Below are positions 59,018 through 64,000 of a stretch of DNA of 64,000 bases, piece by piece (positions within the stretch are counted from its first letter, which is position 1; each line of letters opens with the position of its first letter). The translations under genes were made by a program, and so were the position numbers. Under the pieces are notes generated by a model. The model was not told the DNA's origin, did not search any database, and worked only from the letters and a program-made list of their open reading frames with translations. The DNA lies in assembly GCA_943789355.1 (NCBI GenBank), contig CALSTU010000004.1, positions 620,001 to 684,000 of the forward strand, given 5' to 3'. The DNA comes from UBA7430 sp002478765 (GTDB lineage Bacteria; Bacteroidota; Bacteroidia; Flavobacteriales; UBA7430).

Positions 59018-60472
59018 ATGTGTATCTTTGCAACCTTGACATCAAGTACAGAAATAACCAACCTACAAGGAGATTTACTACGTAATTTCCCACACCAAGC
59101 TACTGCTGGGCAGATTCAGTGGGTGCATAATGTTGCTGGTTTTTTGTTGGATAGAGATCCACATCAAATTTTTGTTTTAAAAGGTTATGCCGGAACGGGT
59201 AAGACCTCGTTACTTCAAACACTAATGATGTCTTTGAGTAAATACAACCGAAAAGCTGTTTTATTGGCTCCTACCGGGAGAGCTGCAAAGGTAATGAGTG
59301 CTTACACCAAAAAGAAAGCATACACCATTCACAAGCATATTTACTATCCGAAATTAAAATCCGGCTCTTTAAGTTTTGAGTTGCAAAAAAATAAGGCTTC
59401 CAACACCATATATATAGTCGATGAAGCTTCTATGATCGGAAATCAATCGGATAGTGCATTTGGTGGTAATGCCTTACTGGATGATTTGATACGTTTTTCC
59501 GATCAGGGTTTAAATTGTAAAGTTTTGTTGATCGGAGATGTTGCTCAACTTCCACCTGTTGGATTGAGCTTGAGTCCTGCATTGATCCCAGAGGAGCTCA
59601 AATTGCGATATTTTAAGGAGGTATTTCACGTGGAGCTTCGAGAAGTTGTTCGTCAAGCGAAATCTTCGGGTATTTTAAAGAATGCCACGTCAATAAGACA
59701 ATTATTGGAGCTTGATCAAGATCGGTTTAAGCCGAAATTTGAATTGTATCCTGATGTTGTTCGCATTGCTGAAAAGCAAGATTTAGAAGACGCGCTAAAT
59801 ACAGCCTATTCATCCCAATCTATAGAGGATTCTGTGGTTGTGTTGCGGTCGAATAAACGAGCTAATGTATACAATCAACAGATTCGAAATCGAATACTTT
59901 GGTATGAAGACGAGATTACCTCTGGGGACCATTTGATGGTTGTGAAGAACAATTATTTTTGTTTGCCCAAAGAATCCAAAGCAGGGTTTATAGCAAATGG
60001 AGATCAAATAGTTGTGAAGCGTATCATAACTACGGAAGAACGTCACGGTTTTCGCTTTGCAAAAGCGGAGGTCAATCTAATAGATTACCCCGATGAACCT
60101 GAATTTGAAACGTATTTACTTCTTGATTGTATTTATGTAGATCGCCCATCCATGAGCTATGAGGATGGCAACCGATTGTATAAATCTATCGAACGTGACT
60201 ATGCGCACATCAAAACGAAGTACAAACGCTTCCAGGCCATAAAGACGGATCCGTATTTTAACGCACTTCAGGTGAAATTTGCGTACGCTATAACTTGTCA
60301 TAAAGCCCAAGGGGGGCAGTGGAAAAATGTATTCATTGAGCAAGGGTACCTTCCCGAAGACAGTGTCGATAAAGAATATTTAAGATGGTTGTATACTGCT
60401 TTCACAAGAGGGGTAGATACTGTTTATTTAATTGGATTTAAACCAGAGTTTTTTGATGAAGAGATTGATTAG
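59018..60472 (+). CDS. RecD-like ATP-dependent DNA helicase
   Basis: A superfamily 1 helicase of up to 484 residues. Walker A is FVLKGYAGTGKTSLLQ (about 52-67), Walker B TIYIVDEASMIG, motif III LLIGDVAQLPPVG, and the UvrD-C-like motifs FAYAITCHKAQGGQW and WLYTAFTRG lie at the end. It is a short single-chain RecD/Pif1-like enzyme without RecBC subunits. ATG 59018 is the only ATG near the beginning, but the -7 box inside it suggests the real start is TTG 59036 (giving 478 residues). The acyltransferase gene overlaps its end by 17 bp. Confidence 0.9.
   Translation: MCIFATLTSSTEITNLQGDLLRNFPHQATAGQIQWVHNVAGFLLDRDPHQIFVLKGYAGTGKTSLLQTLMMSLSKYNRKAVLLAPTGRAAKVMSAYTKKKAYTIHKHIYYPKLKSGSLSFELQKNKASNTIYIVDEASMIGNQSDSAFGGNALLDDLIRFSDQGLNCKVLLIGDVAQLPPVGLSLSPALIPEELKLRYFKEVFHVELREVVRQAKSSGILKNATSIRQLLELDQDRFKPKFELYPDVVRIAEKQDLEDALNTAYSSQSIEDSVVVLRSNKRANVYNQQIRNRILWYEDEITSGDHLMVVKNNYFCLPKESKAGFIANGDQIVVKRIITTEERHGFRFAKAEVNLIDYPDEPEFETYLLLDCIYVDRPSMSYEDGNRLYKSIERDYAHIKTKYKRFQAIKTDPYFNALQVKFAYAITCHKAQGGQWKNVFIEQGYLPEDSVDKEYLRWLYTAFTRGVDTVYLIGFKPEFFDEEID
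59023..59030 (+). promoter_or_regulatory. -7 element at the start of the helicase gene
   Basis: TATCTTTG, a perfect TAnnTTTG box. It lies inside the first codons of the longest helicase frame and five bases before an in-frame TTG at 59036. No -33 box is visible. Confidence 0.45.
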
Positions 60473-61010
60473 TAAGTGGTTTCTCGCTTTTATGGGTTGG
60501 GAAATGGTTGGTGAAGTACCAAAAGATGTGCGGAAAGCTGTACTCGTTTGTGCCCCGCATACCTCAAATTGGGATTTCCCTCTGGCTCTAGCCGCATTCA
60601 ACATAATGGGCTTGAAGTTGAATTATTTTATTAAAAAAAGCTGGTTTTTTTTTCCAATGAATTTTTTCTTCAGATCTACAGGTGCTATTCCCGTTGATCG
60701 TACTAAAAAAGGAGGTATGGTTGAGTTGATGACTCAGGTGCTTAAAGATAGTGATGAGATGATTGTTGCAGTCCCTGCGGAAGGAACACGCTCTTGGGTG
60801 CCAAAGTGGAAAACGGGCTTTTATCATATGGCTACTGCGGCAAATGTTCCCGTTTTTATGGGTTTTGTGGACTTTAAGAAAAAACATGTAGGATTTGGGC
60901 CGCCGTTAACCTTAACTGCAGATTTTGAAAAAGACATGTTGCACATTCAAGATTTCTTCAAGGATAAGACGCCTAAATTTCCTGAAAAATACAATCCTAA
61001 CATTTTTTAA
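60456..61010 (+). CDS. PlsC-like 1-acyl-glycerol-3-phosphate acyltransferase
   Basis: A 184-residue acyltransferase. The catalytic H-x4-D motif is HTSNWD at residues 35-40, and the glycerolphosphate motif appears as FRSTGAIPVDRTKKGG; AVPAEGTRSWVPKWKTGFY corresponds to the third motif (EGTR). A hydrophobic segment (LNYFIKKSWFFFPMNFFF) is likely membrane-associated. ATG 60456 gives MKRLISKWF; an earlier in-frame ATG would enlarge the overlap with the helicase gene. It may acylate lysophosphatidate or another lyso-lipid. Short compared with E. coli PlsC (245), but similar to other Bacteroidetes members. Confidence 0.9.
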   Translation: MKRLISKWFLAFMGWEMVGEVPKDVRKAVLVCAPHTSNWDFPLALAAFNIMGLKLNYFIKKSWFFFPMNFFFRSTGAIPVDRTKKGGMVELMTQVLKDSDEMIVAVPAEGTRSWVPKWKTGFYHMATAANVPVFMGFVDFKKKHVGFGPPLTLTADFEKDMLHIQDFFKDKTPKFPEKYNPNIF

Positions 61011-61071
61011 GACAAGTTATAAGATTTTTAAAGTCCTGTAAATAAAGACTTTGAAGCCCTCAACAATACGC

Positions 61072-61094
61072 AATTTAAATTAAGTCTAAATAAA
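61072..61094 (+). repeat. Operator-like 23-bp repeat, copy 1
   Basis: AATTTAAA, three variable bases and AGTCTAAATAAA. It matches the copy at 61141-61163 at 21 of 23 positions and lies just upstream of the -33 box. Confidence 0.6.
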
Positions 61095-61105
61095 TGAAAT
61101 AATAC

Positions 61106-61136
61106 TTGTGGACTAAAAAATTATCGTTTAGATTTG
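61106..61136 (+). promoter_or_regulatory. Promoter of the DUF4856-imelysin-HTTM operon
   Basis: A TTG -33 box at 61106-61108, a 20-bp spacer and a perfect TAGATTTG -7 box at 61129-61136. Transcription would start near 61142, inside repeat copy 2. Confidence 0.72.
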
Positions 61137-61140
61137 CCCT

Positions 61141-61163
61141 AATTTAAAACAAGTCTAAATAAA
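61141..61163 (+). repeat. Operator-like 23-bp repeat, copy 2
   Basis: Second copy of the repeat, covering the predicted transcription start and early leader. Its CAAGTCTAAA end also forms an imperfect inverted pair with TTTAGATTTG at 61127-61136. Confidence 0.6.
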
Positions 61164-61177
61164 GATAAACTAAGAAA

Positions 61178-62269
61178 ATGAATTTTTTAAAACAAACTTT
61201 TACGTTCGTCGCCTTATCGACATTGGTTTTTCTCACCTCATGTGAGAAAGATGATAAGAATGCTGACCAGCTCACAAACCCTTCTTATGTAGTGCCTGAG
61301 ACTTACAATTTTGAAAATGCCAGTTATGGGGGTCAAGAAGACCGATTGAATATGCTGGCTGAATTGGAAGCGTATTTAAAAACTGCGAATAGTGGTGGCG
61401 TCATTGATGCCACAAAGGCAAAAGCGATGTATGCAAATGACGGATACACATGGGAGTCTGATACTTTTGCTGTTGTTCAACCCACAAAAGACCTAAAGAG
61501 CAAGACGCATCCAGATCAGCAGGCGGAAGTTGAAGCTTTAATTGACCAGTTGGCTGATTTATCTGTAAATGGAAGTTCAACAACTTCTTTGGATGGTTCT
61601 GATAAGACGTATTTATTTGATGAAAACGGTTTTGAGCCAATTCAATTGATCGCAAAAGGAATTATGGGTTCATGTTTTTACTTCCAAGGTACATCGAGCT
61701 ATTTGAGTGATGCAAAAATGAATGTAGAAAACGATACTTTAGTAGAAGGGAAAGATTACACAAAGATGCAGCATCACTGGGATGAGGCTTTTGGTTACTT
61801 GGGTGCACCCGTCGCTTTTTCTGGGTCAAACACAAGCGGTGGTGTTTACTGGGGGAAATATGCTAAGAAAACAAGTGTAGGGAGTTTAACGACTATTGAT
61901 GACCTGATGCAAGCTTTCATTTCCGGAAGAGCTGCCATCAATAATAAAGATTACGATGCTCGTGATAAAGCCATCGGTGTCGTTCGCGCACAATGGGAAA
62001 TGATTCCGGTTGCTTCTGCACTTCATTACCTAAACGGTGCAATTGCTGATGTTGCTGACGCGGCACTTAGAAATCACAAATTATCCGAAGCGATTGCTTT
62101 TACATCTGCATTGAAATACAACAGTGAATCAAGCATTTCCGCTTCACAAGTAGATGCAATCATCGCAGCTTTAGGAGCCAACTTAAACGAAGTAACAGCT
62201 GAACAAATAGGTGAGGCTCGAACACTTTTAGCTGAGGCATTTAACATTACCAATGCCTCTGAATTTTAA
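61178..62269 (+). CDS. DUF4856 lipoprotein
   Basis: A 363-residue lipoprotein with lipobox VFLTSC (Cys22). The family opening SYVVPETYNFENASYGGQ is followed by a mostly helical body with LNMLAELEAYLKTAN, GSCFYFQGTSSYLS, KMQHHWDEAFGYLGAP and a repeated helical end (SALHYLNGAIADVADAALRN, KLSEAIAFTSAL). His and acidic residues in QHHWDEAF could bind metal. DUF4856 proteins regularly accompany imelysin-like proteins in Bacteroidetes; the fold seems imelysin-like too. It is the first gene of the operon and has a clear promoter with two operator-like repeats. A role in iron or other metal handling at the envelope is inferred. Confidence 0.85.
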   Translation: MNFLKQTFTFVALSTLVFLTSCEKDDKNADQLTNPSYVVPETYNFENASYGGQEDRLNMLAELEAYLKTANSGGVIDATKAKAMYANDGYTWESDTFAVVQPTKDLKSKTHPDQQAEVEALIDQLADLSVNGSSTTSLDGSDKTYLFDENGFEPIQLIAKGIMGSCFYFQGTSSYLSDAKMNVENDTLVEGKDYTKMQHHWDEAFGYLGAPVAFSGSNTSGGVYWGKYAKKTSVGSLTTIDDLMQAFISGRAAINNKDYDARDKAIGVVRAQWEMIPVASALHYLNGAIADVADAALRNHKLSEAIAFTSALKYNSESSISASQVDAIIAALGANLNEVTAEQIGEARTLLAEAFNITNASEF

Positions 62270-62285
62270 TAACGATATATAAAGT

Positions 62286-62314
62286 AGCCACCTGCGGAAG
62301 CAGGTGGCTTTTTA
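62286..62314 (+). terminator. Hairpin with T run between DUF4856 and imelysin genes
   Basis: AGCCACCTGC pairs perfectly with GCAGGTGGCT around GGAA, followed by TTTTT. The next ATG is at 62317, so the hairpin can reduce but probably not abolish downstream transcription. Confidence 0.85.
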
Positions 62315-62316
62315 CT

Positions 62317-63417
62317 ATGAAGAAAATTTTACGTTTTGCCAGTGTAGTCGGAGTCTTAATCGGATTTAGTTCTTGTGATTCTGAAAAGCCAAATGATTCT
62401 GTCGGTTACAGCGATTTATTCGAACATACAGCTGATAATTTGATCATTCCAAGTTATGCTCAATTTCAATCCGACCTGTCTGCTTTAAATGCGGACTTTA
62501 ATTCGTTTGATGCCTCTGAAGTTCAGAGTTTAGAAAGGCTTCAAGAACAATTCAAAGCGACTTACCTGTCCTGGCAATCTATTTCAGCATTTAATTTTGG
62601 ACCGGCGGCAGAGTATTCAGCACTTTTGCTGATGAATTGCAATTCTTTTCCGACAAACATTGCTAAAATTGAAGATCATGTACAATCAGGTTCTTACAAT
62701 TTAGGTGTACCCTCCAACTATGAGGCGAAAGGATTTCCTGCGCTTGATTACTTGTTGTTCCACACCAGTCAAAGCGACTTGCTTATAGAATTAGCTGATT
62801 CATCAAGAGTCAACTACATCAGTGACTGTATTGATGATATGCAGAAAAGGATTGACGAAGTTGTTCAGTCTTGGGACTCCTATAGAGCTGTTTTTGTTGC
62901 TTCGAAAGGTAATGATAGAGCCAGTTCTTTAAGTTTGCTGTTCAATAATTTCTTGTATGACTATGAGAACCTTAAGAGGGATAAATTTGCTCTTCCTAGC
63001 GGATTTGCTACTCAATATGGAATTCCAGTGTCTGCTGATCACGCTCTGGTTGAGGGTTATTACAGTCAAATGTCTTTTGAATTGTTAGATGCCAATTTAT
63101 CGGCACTTCAAAAGATTTATTTAGGTATTGGGCTTGACGGTGTTGATGGTGTTGGTATTTTCGATAAGTTAAAAGAATACAACGCTCAATCTACAGTTGT
63201 TGATGGAGATTTAGCCCTAGCAATACAAGAGCAGTTTGAAGCTTGTCGAGAAGCAATCTCAGTTTATACAAACGATTTGTCTTCTGAAATTGAAAGTAAC
63301 AATCTCAATCTGTCCCAGACGTCAAACACCTTACAAAAGCTTGTGCCGATGATTAAGAACGACATGCGCTCATACCTTTCTGTGACGGTTACTTCTACGG
63401 ATGCTGATGGTGACTAA
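62317..63417 (+). CDS. Imelysin-family lipoprotein
   Basis: A 366-residue lipoprotein with lipobox IGFSSC (Cys20). It is an imelysin/IrpA-like helical protein: WQSISAFNFGPAAEY, YEAKGFPALDYLLFHTSQ, and C-terminal FEACREAISVYTNDL. The imelysin signature GxHxxE is replaced by GFPALD (His to Pro, Glu to Asp), as in a subgroup of bacterial relatives, so peptidase activity is not expected. Imelysin-like proteins such as EfeO and IrpA work in iron uptake. It follows DUF4856 after the hairpin and its last 11 bases overlap the HTTM gene. Confidence 0.9.
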   Translation: MKKILRFASVVGVLIGFSSCDSEKPNDSVGYSDLFEHTADNLIIPSYAQFQSDLSALNADFNSFDASEVQSLERLQEQFKATYLSWQSISAFNFGPAAEYSALLLMNCNSFPTNIAKIEDHVQSGSYNLGVPSNYEAKGFPALDYLLFHTSQSDLLIELADSSRVNYISDCIDDMQKRIDEVVQSWDSYRAVFVASKGNDRASSLSLLFNNFLYDYENLKRDKFALPSGFATQYGIPVSADHALVEGYYSQMSFELLDANLSALQKIYLGIGLDGVDGVGIFDKLKEYNAQSTVVDGDLALAIQEQFEACREAISVYTNDLSSEIESNNLNLSQTSNTLQKLVPMIKNDMRSYLSVTVTSTDADGD

Positions 63418-64000
63418 TTTTACAAAATATAGACGCCGAATACGGGATGTTTTATTTGCTCAAACGAGTATTGCGCCTTTAATCGTTTTTCGCATCATTT
63501 TTGGTTTGATGATGTTTGCTGGCACGCTGCGTTTTTGGTCTAAGGGTTGGATTGAGTCTTTATTTATTCAGCCCGATCATTTTTTTCACTACTATGGGTT
63601 TGACTGGGTGAAACCTTTTGGTGAACTCGGTATGTATGCTGCATTTGGCCTCCTTTTAATTTCATCTCTGTGCATTGCTTTAGGGATGTTTTACCGAGTT
63701 GCTACCGTCGTGTATTTCATTTTATTCACTTATGTTGAGCTTATCGATGTCACGAATTATTTAAACCATTATTATTTCATCAGCCTTGTAGCCTTTTTGA
63801 TGTGTTTTTTGCCTGCTCATCGATGTTTGTCTTTTGATGTTTGGCGCAAACCGAGTTTGTATTGCGATGTGATCCCGAGTTGGCCAATTGTGATTATCAA
63901 GTTTCAATTGGGCATAGTTTATTTTTTTGCAGGCATCGCCAAGCTAAATCAGGAATGGTTGTTTGATGCCATGCCCATGAGTATTTGGTTGCAAGCTGAG
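63407..64000 (+). CDS. HTTM-domain membrane protein (partial)
   Basis: The first 198 codons of a membrane protein that runs off the right edge. ATG 63407 overlaps the imelysin stop by 11 bases. The visible part reads APLIVFRIIFGLMMFAGTLR, FWSKGWIESLFIQPDHFFHY, then YGFDWVKPFG, followed by four or five transmembrane helices and LVAFLMCFLPAHRCLSFDVW, FQLGIVYFFAGIAKL and WLFDAMPMSIWLQ. This is the HTTM domain, related to the membrane part of vitamin K-dependent gamma-carboxylase. Bacterial HTTM proteins in metal-type operons have no established reaction. Next to DUF4856 and imelysin it may modify or assist these lipoproteins; this is inference. Confidence 0.85.
   Translation, partial: MVTNFTKYRRRIRDVLFAQTSIAPLIVFRIIFGLMMFAGTLRFWSKGWIESLFIQPDHFFHYYGFDWVKPFGELGMYAAFGLLLISSLCIALGMFYRVATVVYFILFTYVELIDVTNYLNHYYFISLVAFLMCFLPAHRCLSFDVWRKPSLYCDVIPSWPIVIIKFQLGIVYFFAGIAKLNQEWLFDAMPMSIWLQAE

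Overview
The window is chromosomal DNA (moderate-to-low GC) of a member of the Bacteroidota, most likely a marine Flavobacteriales lineage near the Cryomorphaceae/Crocinitomicaceae. The evidence is a Bacteroidetes-type FtsZ tail, a complete gldKLMN cluster with a PorP/SprF-like gene (gliding motility / type IX secretion), secreted proteins with type A type IX sorting domains, GCxD...NY...DDGSC cysteine-rich repeats, and Bacteroidetes-style promoter boxes (TAnnTTTG at -7) in front of many genes. No insertion sequence, prophage, CRISPR array or rRNA operon was seen. The backbone is vertically inherited housekeeping sequence with a few accessory islands.

Layout. 1-3.1 kb: end of ftsZ, a yqeY-like gene, and groES-groEL on the minus strand. 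3.3-7.5 kb: a minus-strand operon miaB - sigma-54 activator - lptE-like - unknown protein - secG. 7.7-11.3 kb: topA and an arginase-fold protein with altered metal-site motifs. 11.4-16.9 kb: sprF-like, gldK, gldL, gldM, gldN. 16.9-19.9 kb: an FAD oxidoreductase and an ABC-F ATPase. 19.9-29.0 kb: three secreted proteins that share an unnamed ~66-residue module, on both sides of an orphan methyltransferase, der, era and initiator tRNA-Met. 29.1-33.6 kb: rsfS - ftsH - LUD-domain protein - cdsA - psd. 33.7-35.9 kb: birA and metY-like. 36.0-45.0 kb: a secreted polysaccharide-degradation locus (two carbohydrate-binding-like proteins, SDR, aldo/keto reductase, multidomain GH3 glucosidase, DUF6377-type regulator) with no SusC/SusD pair in view. 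45.1-50.2 kb: bifunctional trehalose synthase/phosphatase divergent from a GH15 hydrolase and an NAD-dependent reductase. 50.3-54.2 kb: tpx and a probable zinc-uptake operon (His-rich lipoprotein, TonB-dependent receptor, Fur/Zur-type repressor) with a perfect 19-bp palindrome at its promoter. 54.3-61.0 kb: CDP-alcohol phosphatidyltransferase, pyrE, NUDIX, coaD, rsmD, DUF3822, an anchored protein, a RecD-like helicase and a PlsC-like acyltransferase. 61.1-64.0 kb: a DUF4856 lipoprotein - imelysin-like - HTTM operon that runs off the right edge, preceded by two copies of a 23-bp operator-like repeat.

How the parts connect. GldKLMN and the SprF-like protein would export the GH3 enzyme and its companion, which carry type IX sorting domains. 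The two metal-type operons at 50.9-54.2 kb and 61.1-64.0 kb each carry an operator-like repeat on a good promoter, so both look metal-regulated; this is inference. The most promising little-described items are the DUF4856/imelysin/HTTM operon with its tandem operator, the shared 66-residue surface-protein module, and several genes whose -7 box lies 4-9 bases before the start codon, suggesting leaderless mRNAs, some beginning at TTG.
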